64,000 bases of DNA from Moringa oleifera (lineage: Eukaryota; Streptophyta; Magnoliopsida; Brassicales; Moringaceae): assembly GCA_021397835.1 (NCBI GenBank), contig JAJFZO010000863.1, positions 434,001 to 498,000 of the forward strand, in the 5' to 3' direction. A program made the position numbers and the translations under genes. Below the pieces are notes generated by a model, which had not been told where the DNA came from, searched no databases, and was given only the letters and a program-made list of their open reading frames with translations. Positions 50,609 through 61,703 of this stretch are shown piece after piece (within the stretch, counting starts at the first letter, position 1; every line of letters starts with the position of its first letter).

Positions 50609-50901
50609 AAAATTGAGAACAGAATCCAATCGCGGTCACGCACGCTCTTTCTTTCCCTCTCTATAAATCTCAATTTCAAAATTTAGGGAGGATTACACCC
50701 CAAATCATTATCGTTCATCATCAATTCATCGGTCGCAACTGTTCATTCGAAAGAGGAGTTGGGGAGGTGAGTTTACTGGCTAGGGTTTCGTTATATTACA
50801 TATCTCTGTTCTCTTTTTCGTTCTTCTTGTCCTTATGGCTTGTAGATCAATTAGTTCATCTATGCATTTGCGGCACTGGGCACTTGCAGAGTTCAAAAAA
50901 T

Positions 50902-52569
50902 ATGGACAAGTACGAGAAGCTGGAGAAGGTAGGGGAAGGAACATACGGGAAAGTTTACAAAGCCAAGGAGAAGGCCAGCGGGCAGCTTGTGGCCCTCAAG
51001 AAGACTCGCCTCGAGATGGATGAGGAAGGCGTGCCGCCTACCGCCCTGCGTGAGGTTTCCCTCCTCCAGATGCTCTCTCAGTCCCTCTACGTTGTGCGGC
51101 TGCTATGTGTCGAGCACGTTGACTCACCTTGCAAACCCACCAAAAATGAGGGTGCCGCCTCCAAGGCCAACCTCTATCTTGTGTTCGAGTACCTCGATAC
51201 CGATCTCAAGAAGTTCATCGACTCTCACCGCAAGGGCCCCAACCCCAGGCCCCTTCCTCCCTCTCTAATCCAGAGCTTCCTCTACCAGCTCTGCAAGGGG
51301 GTAGCCCACTGCCACAGCCACGGGGTCCTCCACAGGGATCTCAAACCCCAGAACCTGCTCCTCGACAAGGACAAGGGCATCCTCAAGATCGCTGACCTAG
51401 GCCTCGCACGGGCCTTCACTGTCCCTCTCAAGTCCTATACCCATGAGATCGTCACCCTCTGGTACAGAGCTCCGGAGGTTCTCCTCGGTTCCACTCACTA
51501 TTCCACTGGGGTTGACATCTGGTCTGTTGGCTGCATCTTTGGTTCGTATTATCCTACTGTTTTCTTTTTCTTCTCTCTCTCTTTCACTTACTTTCTGATT
51601 TCTGGGGGGAGTAGTCGATTAATGCTTCTTATGCCGCCTAAAATCCCATGCTTGACATATTACTTAATTTACATATACGCTGTTCGATTTAATTTTTCAT
51701 CTGATTCTAGTCTCTTCACGTCACGCGAATCTGTTGATGCATAAACTTGTATTGCATGCCATATTATGCATTGGTTAATCTACATTTTCCTGAATCATAA
51801 GCTCAACAATCTTTCGTTTCTCCAGCTGAAATGGTAAGAAGGCAAGCTATATTCCCCGGAGACTCTGAGTTCCAGCAATTGCTTCACATATTCAGGTAAT
51901 TAACTCACCCAGTTTACAACTTAGACATTTTGTAACTGTTGGTATAAGATTTCCTAAGGGTTCTACTTATTACTTTGACTCCAATGCCTTTCTAGTTTAT
52001 GTTTGAATCTAATTCTTTATACTTCTTTTACCTTTTAAGGTTGTTAGGAACACCCACTGAAAAGCAATGGCCAGGAGTTACTTCTCTACGGGACTGGCAT
52101 GTATATCCGCAGTGGGAACCTCAAAACTTGGCCCGTGCTGTTCCATCTCTGAATACTGAAGGAGTTGACCTTCTATCGGTGACTACTTGTTCTTCAACTT
52201 TATTTCATGTATTAAACATCTCATTAGAAAACCCACTTGGGGAAGTATATAGTTCCTAGCTACATTACCTTTCCTTTGGATTTGTTGGAGTTATCTACTT
52301 TCCCATATCTGATGTCACTGCTTGCACTGAGATGAGGCATCATGAACCAAGTATTTCTAGTTGCTAGTATGACAATAAGTAGTTGTGCTACCAATGACAT
52401 TATCCTTGTTACTTAAAAGTTTTGTTTTACCTAAATTTGTGGAGTTAATAGCATTTTTGTGCTTGGATAAATGCAGAAGATGCTTAAATATGATCCAGCT
52501 GAAAGAATCTCAGCAAAGGCAGCATTGGACCACCCCTATTTTGACAGCCTTGACAAGTCTCAGTTCTGA
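50902..52569 (+). CDS. CDKB1: B1-type cyclin-dependent kinase
   Basis: Four coding exons, 50902-51541, 51826-51895, 52040-52178 and 52477-52569, give 313 aa. The ATG opens [20 protein letters not shown]. The frame runs upstream without an ATG through a leader intron (50767-50889). Visible features are the glycine loop GEGTYG (11-16), Lys33, PPTALRE in the cyclin-binding helix (45-51) which defines the B1 class, HRDLKPQN (144-151), DLG (165-167), Thr180 in the activation loop ([14 protein letters not shown]), and the C-terminus [16 protein letters not shown]1 kinases pair with A- and B-type cyclins, act at G2/M and restrain endoreduplication. An insertion of Pro/Lys/Asn-rich residues at about 74-89 lengthens the alpha-C/beta-4 region, as in other B1 kinases. 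All catalytic residues are present. Confidence 0.97.
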
Positions 52570-54545
52570 AACTGCTTTATCTAGAAGTTTCTTCTGGTAC
52601 GATGACAGTAGTTGCTACAAAGTGACCACTGTATAGCCTAGTAAAAGAGCTGTCTTCTCAACTTCAGAAGATACTTGCTGAATCTGTTGTCATCATCTTG
52701 GTGATTTGAACCATGGAAGTTTATTAGATTATGTATTAGTGGGATGTTCATGTCTGTTTTGTAGTACTGGGGGGAAGTGAAGTTGAAATCATGTGTGGTA
52801 ATTGATTGCGATGGATCTTAATTCTATATGAAGCAAGCATCCTTGTAGTAAGCTTGGGTTTTTTGAAAAATGCAACACATACCCATTTTGAGCTTATATC
52901 ATTTTGTTGTTGTTACCTTTGCATCATTTGAGGCACTTAAAGCACTGTTTCACTAATGATACAGTTTTTAGAAATTTAGCAGTTTGACTAGGGCAGTAAA
53001 ATGATTTAGTTATACTGGTGGTAATTTATTGTATTGTTTTCAGGTTATGAGGATTTGGTTGCTGTTTCTAGATCTTAAAGCCCATTTTGAGTTATACTGG
53101 TGGTAACTTATTGTATTGCCTTCAAGCATCCTTGTGGTATATGGGGCTTTCTGAACGATGCAATACATACACCATTTGAGCTTATATCACTTTGTTGTTG
53201 TCATCGTTACATGATTTGAGGCACATAAATCATTGTTTGGCCACTGATTCAGTTTCTAGAAATTTAGCAGTTTGACTGGGCAAGTGAAATGATTTTGTTA
53301 TACTGGTGGTAACTTATGAAAGTGACTTCAGCCTATGAGGATTTAGTCGCTGTTTCTAGATCTTAAATCCATCACATAATGCATGGTTTCACTGGTAAAG
53401 TTTTTAGAAATTTAGCTGATAACTGAAGCAGTAAAATGATGAAGTTATCTTGGAATTATTTAATTAATTATACTGAATAACTTACTGGATTTAGTTGTGG
53501 TAAAATTTATTGGATTGCTTAAGTCATGAGGAGTAGTTGCTACCTCCAGATTTTTCAGTGCAGCCACAACACTATGGTTGCTGCACAGTGAAGGTTGGAA
53601 AATTTGTTAAATGTACTGTTTAAAATAAGTTAATCCTACTGGCTTGCATTCAGGATCTGCTCAGGTTTTCATTTAGCTGATTAAACTGTAGATTTATCTT
53701 ATTTCTGGTCTCATTTCAGTTATTAATGAATCTGGATTGGAATTTTACCTGCTGATACTTATGATACCCTCAATTATTTTGGATGATGGATGCAGGGAAT
53801 GTATAGGCGTCCAAGAAAAAGGATAATAAACAAAAAAAAAAAAAGATAACTTTTGAAATTTGAAATTATTTATCTTATTTTATTAACACATGTTTTATTT
53901 ATAAATAAATAAATTATAAACTCAAATTGTATTTAATATCTTAAAATTTGAATTTAAAATTTAAATTAAAAATTATTTTTATTTAAAATTTAAATTCAAA
54001 TACTATTTTTTTCAAAATTTAAATTAACAGATTGTCTTTATCTAAAACATAAGGCATTATTTACTTTATTTTTGTTAAAATTGTACAGTAAACATGCATC
54101 TTGTGAACAGAATGATATGCTTAAGGTTTCGGTATTATCCCTAGAAAGATACATGCTAGGTATGTCTGTCCATGATTTTTGTAAATTAAATATGCATTAT
54201 TTTCTCTCCACAAAAAAGTAACTGATGATTAGAAGGCTTAACAATGTAGATGATGGGTTGCATGCTTGAATGAATGAATGAATGGAACTTGTGTAAAGTC
54301 ACGTGTTAAGGTTAAAAATTTTCGAATAGCTGTCAAAGTGAGTCAAGGTTTTCCTCCCATTTTTCATTACTATGTCATGGTTTACAAAGTCGGCCCTTCT
54401 TCCTCTTAATATTTTGTATTGTTGGCATATATTTTGTGACTTAATAATTAATCAATAGAATTGGCATGATTATCGAAGTACTTGGTGGCAGCTATGGAGG
54501 TCCTTTATCAAGCTTGGTAAATTGGCCAAGATGGTGGTTCTTTAT
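52570..54545. other. CDKB1 3' UTR and intergenic region
   Basis: The 3' UTR of CDKB1 probably covers the first 200-300 bp. A tandem repeat block at 52838-53565 follows, then AT-rich DNA (53820-54060) and the upstream region of the phosphatase gene. No further gene is seen. Confidence 0.45.
52838..53565. repeat. Tandem repeat, period about 289 bp, 2.7 copies
   Basis: Copy 1 starts at 52838 and copy 2 at 53127. Each runs catccttgt, ttgagcttatatca, ttgttgttg, tttgaggcac, agaaatttagcagtttgact, gttatactggtggta, gctgtttctagatcttaaa. A third, more diverged copy at about 53371-53565 keeps tttttagaaatttagc and gtaaaatgatg. It is non-coding. Confidence 0.8.
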
Positions 54546-54553
54546 TATATAAG
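54546..54553 (+). promoter_or_regulatory. Candidate TATA box of PP1 gene
   Basis: tatataag, about 420 bp before the phosphatase ATG. If it is used, the leader would be long and would include several upstream ATGs. A second TATA-like tatatatga lies near 54611. Confidence 0.35.
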
Positions 54554-54852
54554 GAACAGATTGAGTGTGAGTAAAAGGAGGAGGACCCTATCTTGAGGCT
54601 TATTATGTTATATATGACTATTGACTTGGCAAATGTTTAGCCTCCTTATCACAACCCTAAGAATAACCAACCATCAGCTTCTCCCCATATGTCTCTGACT
54701 CACACAATTTTTTAGCAAAACTCTGTGACTCTCTCGTCCTTATTTTTGTCTCCTCAACCCAGGAGCCAAAGTTTCTTTCTTTCTTTCTCAATCATTTGTC
54801 TTTCTTTCTATCATCGCTTTAGATTTTTGATTGACTGGAGAAGGGACGCCAA

Positions 54853-54988
54853 ATGTTAGGAAAGCTCAGAAGCAAGAGAATAATACATCAATGAAAGAAA
54901 ATCATTGATGCTAATCTATAGAGATATATCAAGAAAGGAAAGGAGAGAACGTGGGGATTGCTGGCTATGGAAGGATTGGAATGTCTGA
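54853..54988 (+). promoter_or_regulatory. Chain of three overlapping upstream ORFs before PP1
   Basis: uORF1 (54853-54894, 13 codons plus stop) ends in ATGA, overlapping the start of uORF2 (54891-54908, 5 codons plus stop). uORF2 ends in TGATG, overlapping the start of uORF3 (54908-54988). uORF3 runs out of frame across the main ATG at 54967. If these are transcribed, most scanning ribosomes would be diverted. Confidence 0.4.
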
Positions 54989-56065
54989 TAGAGAGGCTTT
55001 TGGAAGGCAGGTTTAATAGAGGGAAAAGAATTTCGCTCTATGAGACGGAGATCAGAAAGCTCTGCATTCATGCCAAGCAGATCTTCCTCAACCAGCCTAA
55101 TTTCCTTGAGTTGGAAGCTCCCATCAACATCTGTGGTAATCCTTCTTCCCTTTCCCACCCATTCACATGCAGATCACAAGTAATCTTCTGCAAAGAAGCT
55201 TAGAATCTTAAGCTGATTAATTGTTTTCTTTTTCTGTATGCAGGTGACATACATGGCCAATATCCAGACCTGTTAAGATTATTTCAGTACGGTGGATTTC
55301 CACCGGACGCCAACTATCTGTTTCTTGGAGACTATGTGGACAGAGGAAAACAGAGTCTAGAGACCATATGCCTTTTGCTAGCTTACAAGATCAAGTACCC
55401 AGATAACTTCTTCCTCCTGCGAGGCAACCATGAGTGTGCTTCCATCAACAGAATCTATGGGTTCTACGACGAGTGCAAGCGCCGTTTCAGTGTTCGTTTA
55501 TGGAAGACATTCACCGATTGTTTCAACTGTTTGCCAGTGGCTGCAGTTGTTGATGACAAAATCCTCTGCATGCATGGAGGAATATCACCAGAAATGCAGA
55601 GTTTGGATCAGGTTAGAGCTATAGAAAGGCCAACAGATGTGCCAGACCAAGGGCTGTTGTGTGACCTCCTTTGGTCTGATCCAGATAGAGACATCAACGG
55701 CTGGGCTGAGAATGATAGAGGCGTTTCGTTTACGTTTGGAGCTGACAAGGTGGCTGAGTTTTTAAAGAAACATGACCTCGATCTCATCTGCCGAGCTCAC
55801 CAGGTCTTCCTCCTCTTCTTTCCTTATGTTCATCTGATGGCAAATATAATGTCACTGTGTAAACTGTAGCATATGGTGACAATGACAGGTAGTTGAAGAT
55901 GGTTACGAATTCTTCGCAGACAAGCAGCTGGTTACCATATTCTCAGCACCAAACTATTGCGGAGAGTTCAATAATGCAGGTGCAGTGATGAGAGTGGATT
56001 CCACTCTGCTATGCTCATTTCAGATTCTTAAACCCTATGGGGCCAAAGTTGGATTGCTGGCCTAA
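54967..56065 (+). CDS. TOPP: Type-1 serine/threonine protein phosphatase catalytic subunit
   Basis: Three exons, 54967-55135, 55244-55803 and 55889-56065, give 301 aa, close to the usual 300-320. The first ATG in frame is 54967. Upstream the frame has only TTG. Metal-binding and catalytic motifs are all present: GDIHGQ (57-62), GDYVDRG (85-91), [20 protein letters not shown] (114-133), [20 protein letters not shown] and SAPNYCGEF (Cys267 is the toxin-reactive position in PP1). The family removes phosphate from Ser/Thr with two metal ions and gains specificity from regulatory subunits. Oddities: the N-terminus [19 protein letters not shown] is divergent, and the usual GEFDNAGA reads GEFNNAGA (Asn271). 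The protein ends soon after [12 protein letters not shown] with no tail. Confidence 0.95.
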
Positions 56066-56727
56066 TTCCCACCAGGAGGAGACAAAACTTCAGTTATGAA
56101 TGATTGTATAGCTGTTACATGTGATACAATTCACTTCCCATTGCTTTGTACCCTTGAAACAAATAAGTGACAACAACCTAAAAGTTTTCCCAGTTTCCTT
56201 CTCTCCCTCTGTAGAACACCAGTTCATCTTGAAATTTATCCCTGAAATGGTCCTTTTCCAAGGATTCAAGTGTTCTTACAGCCTGATATTTTACTTTGAT
56301 ATGCCTTTGTGTCTGGATAGTCAATGCCAAAATATTTCACAATCCTGTTATTGCAGATATAAAAGCACAGATCAGGAAAGCTGGTTTTGCAATACCCATT
56401 GCAGATATAAATGCACAGATCAGGACAGCTGGGTTGGGGAGAAGAAATTATTAGCCAATGACATCTTCATTTTTCTAGCCTGCAAAAAGCAAGCAGACAA
56501 AGAATTTCGAGATCATGTACATACAACATTGTTTTTGGACACCCATGCTTCAATAGATTTCTCTCCACCACATCCAATCAGACAGCCTATGATCTATAAC
56601 AACAGACTACAAGCTACAACATAACGATTTAAGAATCATGCAATGATACAATTCCAACACACATCAACCACCTAATAATGCACAAAATTTATCTGCAATA
56701 GGCCTAGCCGATGCAACAATCTGATCA
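56066..56727. other. Spacer between convergent genes
   Basis: The 3' UTRs of the phosphatase (plus) and the WD40-like gene (minus) must both lie here. A short duplicated phrase, attgcagatataaa(a/t)gcacagatcagga, occurs twice at about 56352 and 56398. The 167-codon open frame at 56121-56624 looks accidental. Confidence 0.5.
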
Positions 56728-59700
56728 TCAATTAGACCATACATGAACCAAACCATGTCTGTTTCCAGTGTATATCTCATTACGCTCTTCATCATAAAAA
56801 AGGGCAGTTATGTCTTCCAAAGCCTCTGCAACTGTGCTTCTCATCTGAGATGAGCTGCCGGAACCTCTACTGTACCCATTCAACTTGGGAGTGCCACTAG
56901 TTGCGTTTATTTTAGCCAGGCATTTCCCAGTCAAGATGTTGCTGATATTTATAGAACCAGCTACATCAAGAGGCAAATTATGAGAAACTATACCAAAATG
57001 CACAATAAACTATTCGCCAAGCAGTGACAAGACACTGTTAATTATCACTACTTATATCAACAATCAAATAATATTTAAAACAGTCAAAAATCCTGAGAAA
57101 TTTCAGAATTTTTGAGTGATTTCTAAACATTGTGCAGCAGCAACAACTAAATCACAGATTTTCTCAGAATCTGAATAGCATGCTTCCTGCTTCATTCTAA
57201 TTCCTCTGTCCAAACTGGATTTCACCAACATGGTTAATCGTTTCATTTTATTTTCTCTATAATACACGAAAACATAAACTGCGAATAATGTGAAGAGAGC
57301 CTAGTCCACCTGAATAACTAACTAAACTCTACGGTGGTACACTCAACTCTTTGCTTAATAATTAAGGAGGTGTACACATAACTAGATGCTAGAACCAATC
57401 TAAACACATAATGCAGTAAATTTAATTAAACCATAGTAGGACAAATTTAAGTGTTTTATTGCAGGGAAGCAAAGTACAGTCTAAGAGGCCAATCCAAGAG
57501 AATATATCCTAGAGATGCCGCTAATGAGGTATGTTACCACCAGAATGGAGATACAGAAATGCAACTGATTCAGGGTGGCCATCCACAAACTAATAATACT
57601 AATTCCTATCTCCATAAATGTGGTATCATGTGCACTTCATAAAATGATAGATAAAGGCAAGGGAAATTAGACTCCGACAGACGTTTTTGAAGCTTATCAT
57701 AACTAAGTCGCTTGAAGTTAGACAGGTGCTAACAAGATGCGCAGGCAATTGATTATCTATAAACCAAGAGGAAGCAAAAGTATTTACCATTTCCTTCCAT
57801 CCACTGATCTTCTGAGTCTGCCTTGCAGTAAGAAATTATCAGATCCTGATCACTTGTTATGTAGATGTTATTTGTGTTACAGTCTGGATGCCATAACAGG
57901 TGATCCTCAAAGGAAGTTACGAGCTCTCCACGAAAGTTCCAGACAGCAACAGTCCGGTTTCTGAATGTTAGAAACAACTGGTTCTCATACAGAAAGATAA
58001 ACGCTGAAGGTGTCATGAACTCAGTTCTGCTAACTTCCATCGAGTCAGTATTTCGAACCTATGAAAGCCACAAGTTACTATGTGGTGACATATGATAAAG
58101 AAGGCAGCAACCATGACATTGAATTAGATAAGGTTAACCTACATCAAGAATCTGCAGGTTCTCATTTTCTTGCTTGACGAGAAGTTTTTCATTGAACTGT
58201 TCAATAAAATCGACCTTCTTATTTCGATGAAGCAGATGGTTGAAGGCCTTGAGAACCGTGCCATCTTCAATTGATAGAATCTTGAGGGGAACATGACCGC
58301 TAGCTCTTTTGAAAATCAATAACATGATGCCTGGACTGTGACAATTATAAAAGTGAAAGAAAGATAAAAGAATAAGATGCGTAATGATAAAAAGAGATAT
58401 CTAACTTTAGGGGCAAATCCTGTAACTCATTGATTTAATTCAATAAGTTAGAAACGCTTGCATTAGTGTCTATCCATCAGAGATAATACAGAAAGCTACA
58501 ATGAAAATCTTTAAGATAAGTTTATGCATTTGCATGTATATTCACGCTATTAGGAGCACCCACTCATGCACACAAATGCAAGCAAGTACAACGCAAGAGG
58601 AAGAGAGATAGACGGTACCTGATCTTGATTTCTTGTACATGTTTATCTGATATAGAGTACAACATGGTATAGTTTTTCAGATCAAACACCTTGTATATGC
58701 TGCCAATGTAACTGATACTTAGAAATGCATTTTCCAATAAACAAATTTCAAATCTGGGGATTAGGAAGATACCTATCTTGTGCAGAGTAAGTTAGCACCT
58801 TTCCGTTAACATCATCAAACTCCACAAAGCCCGGCCACTTTAAAGACTCAGATTCAAAAAGAGCAAACCCTGCATCCGGCTGGCCCCTTCGTATGTATCT
58901 GACAATTGAAAATGACAAAAATACAGACTTGCTAAATTATAAACATAGAAGTTAGTAAGGGAGACTGACAAAACAAAGAGGAAAAAATATGAAGGCAAAG
59001 CTCCACCCACTCGATCCTAGTAGATCTGCATTTCAAAGAGCTGAAGTTGTCTGAAGCATATACTGAGACAGTGATAAGGGAATCATTGTTCTTGTTATAG
59101 AACAAGCTTCGAATGACTTCATCAGGACTAACATTCAAGAAACAGATCCTCCTGTTTGTCTCTGCATTTAGAATAATAAAAGTGAAAATGCTAAATACAT
59201 CTACCAACAGAGAAACTTCAAATACGATATTTAACTTGAACCAATTAATTTTCTATATCAGAGTACCTCTACTGAAAGCTGCACATACACCAGAGTGTGC
59301 AAGAGCAAACACAATATCACGTGCAGCCACTATCTCAGTTACTTTTGTTCTCTTCATTAGAAAAGGCAGCACTATTGAGCAATGCCCCTTTGGATCATGA
59401 GTATCATATTGCTCCTGATACAAAAAGCAACAAATTGAACAATGGGAAATTTTTTTTAAAAAAAAAACAACACAGGACAGCAATGACAAACTTCATAAAC
59501 AGAACAAAGCGTGGACCATTATGCATGCCGATATTGGAGGTGCATTGCATTCCAAAAGCACATTACATGGAAACTTGCCTTCCCAATGTTACATGAGGTA
59601 CAGAGTCAAAGAGCCAATGGTTTTCTACAGTAGATAGTACAGATAAGCTCTTCGTAACAAAAATTGCCCGTCACAAGGCATCTCAGGCAGTAAACAAGTG

Positions 59701-60427
59701 CAAAACTCTCACAAATTTAAATCTCGTAAATTATATTCATCCTACAATGAAAATAGAGTTGTTCATTAATGAACTCTGAAAACCATTTTGATTGCAGCAT
59801 GTTTCTTCTTCTGAGATTCAACCTCAGTTCATAAGAGGGATAAATGGGCATACAGTATAAAACATGATAACTTAATGAATCATCAAATGCTGTCTATACC
59901 GATATTTTTAGTGAGGATCAGAAGAAATTACATGAACTGCTTTACCTCTTACAATCAGAGCATTTAAGTTTGGCATCCCGTAACTAGAGTGTGCTTTTAT
60001 TGTCATATTAGATGGGGGTACAGCCTACAGCCTGCAGAATGGAAAGCCTAGAAAGAACTATGAACATAGGATGATTTTCAGGAACCCTAGAATCCAGTCA
60101 AGGGCAACTATGCACATGCATATCCAAACCTTTGCATCCAATTTAGGCGTGGGCCTTAGAATTGACAGTAAGGCAATTTATGTCCAGAGAAAGGGCGGGT
60201 GACAACAAAAGGCATAGTAAAGGAAAAGAAGGTACCACCAATCGCATGTTGCGAAACCTCTCCTGGGCAGTGCTGATGCTGAAAGCACGATCCTTCCTGG
60301 AGGAAATCTCTCTCCTTTGAAGCTTCTTGACGCTGTTGACAAATCCATCTGCACGTGGCCTCTTCTTCGCCACTACCCTCCTTCCACTGCAGGGCCTTGG
60401 GCTCGCGGATATCCTCCTTCCTTCCAT
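56728..60427 (-). CDS. Conserved plant WD40/transducin-like protein
   Basis: Eight exons, 60427-60236, 59414-59267, 59161-59011, 58898-58773, 58699-58619, 58335-58143, 58058-57788 and 56960-56728, give 400 aa. The first 64 residues are rich in Arg/Lys (RRVVAKKRPRAD), which suggests nuclear location. The rest is beta-propeller-like with weak WD repeats: EQYDTHDPKGHCSIVLPF, ICFLNVSPDEVIRSLFYNK, WPGFVEFDDVNGKVLTYS, FLTFRNRTVAVWNFRGEL and, at the C-terminus, NEIYTGNRHGLVHVWSN. I recognise this as a very highly conserved plant protein of unknown role. A scaffold function is inferred from the fold only. It converges on the phosphatase gene. Confidence 0.88.
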
Positions 60428-61703
60428 CTCTCTATCTCTTTCTCAATTCCGCCCAGACTCAGATTCAGACTTGTTCCCCCCTCCACCAATTAAATGAAAA
60501 TGTAGCACAAAAGGAAAGAACAAAGAAAAAAAGAGAAACCTTTTTTGATGGTAAAAATTCTTGAATATTTCCCAAATTAAGGTAAATTGCAAATACAAAA
60601 ACCCTAAGTACTGAAAAGAGAAAAGGCTACTCTCGTTCGAAACCCTAACAACCGGAGCTATAAACATGAAAGAAAGCAAGAGAGAGCAGCCATCAGTAAA
60701 CACTCTTTTTCTTCTGGTATTGCATAATACCAATTAGGCATTCGGGTGTGGTGTATGGGCGTTTGAGAGGAGACGATTTGACAGTAGGAAAGGAGGAGGG
60801 ATTCTGAAACAATTTTCTCGTACTCAATGAAGAGTAAAGCTTTAGAGGCTTGGGCAGAGCTTGTAGCTTCGTGGCTGGATGAGAGCATGCTACCTTAGGA
60901 ACTCGATAGTAAGATGTCTTTTTCTTTGATGGGGTTTTTAAGAAAAAACCAAAGGCGGTGTTCCACTTTTCATTCAGACAAAAACCCCAAAAACAGACAA
61001 AAGTAAAACTGAAATGTTTTAAAACTGGGATTAGATCTGACCCTTGTCCACACAAAATTTGCTCATTTTTAATCTTTTATAAGAAATAGAAATTAGCTTC
61101 AGGTCATGCTCTAAATGCCGAAATGGTTTTCGAAGAAAACAGCTTTTACATCTTTCCTGTTAGGTAGGGATGTTGAATATTCCAACTGATAAGTCATCCT
61201 TCTCAATTTGTTCTCAATTTTTTGGGTTCGGATTAGATAATCCATCTGAACCCGGGGTTAAATATATGAAAAATGGGTTTGATTACGGGCTGGATACCCT
61301 CTTGAAGGCCAAATGGGTGACCTTTATCCTCAGAATGTGAGCAAACAAGAGCTGTTACCATCAGGAAATTTATTAAAGATGAACATAAACAACTTAAATT
61401 CTTTTGGTTAGTCAAGAAGACAACAAAAAATGAGTCCTTGAACCTTTGTTTATTCCAAAATACTAACTCAAAAGATTGATTAAATGATCAAGATATGTTT
61501 CCTACAAAGATTTCTATCCATTTGCTGATAACATCACATATGTGCAATATTTCTCTTCTCAGTCCTTCTAACTGCAGAAACAGGAAAGAGCATGGTTTTC
61601 ACCTTCTGCTTCCAAGGCTTTACCTTCTCACACCAATTGCCCTCTGGTTACACCCCTGGCTTTAAGATGCATTGCAACATCTTAAGCTGCTTCCATTTTT
61701 CAG
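60428..61703. other. Promoter of WD40-like gene and MED33 3' flank
   Basis: 1.3 kb between two minus-strand genes. It should hold the 5' leader and promoter of the WD40-like gene on the left and the 3' UTR of MED33 on the right. The minus-strand open frames at 60443-61055 have no recognisable domain. Confidence 0.45.

Noticed and set aside
50767..50901. Upstream extension of the CDKB1 frame
   Set aside because: It has no ATG start and coincides with a GT-AG leader intron (50767-50889). The kinase start [13 protein letters not shown] is at 50902.
45921..60427. Idea that mutase, CDKB1, PP1 and the WD40-like protein form a functional cluster
   Set aside because: They are unrelated single-copy-type genes with their own promoters and mixed orientation. 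Nothing in the sequence indicates joint control.
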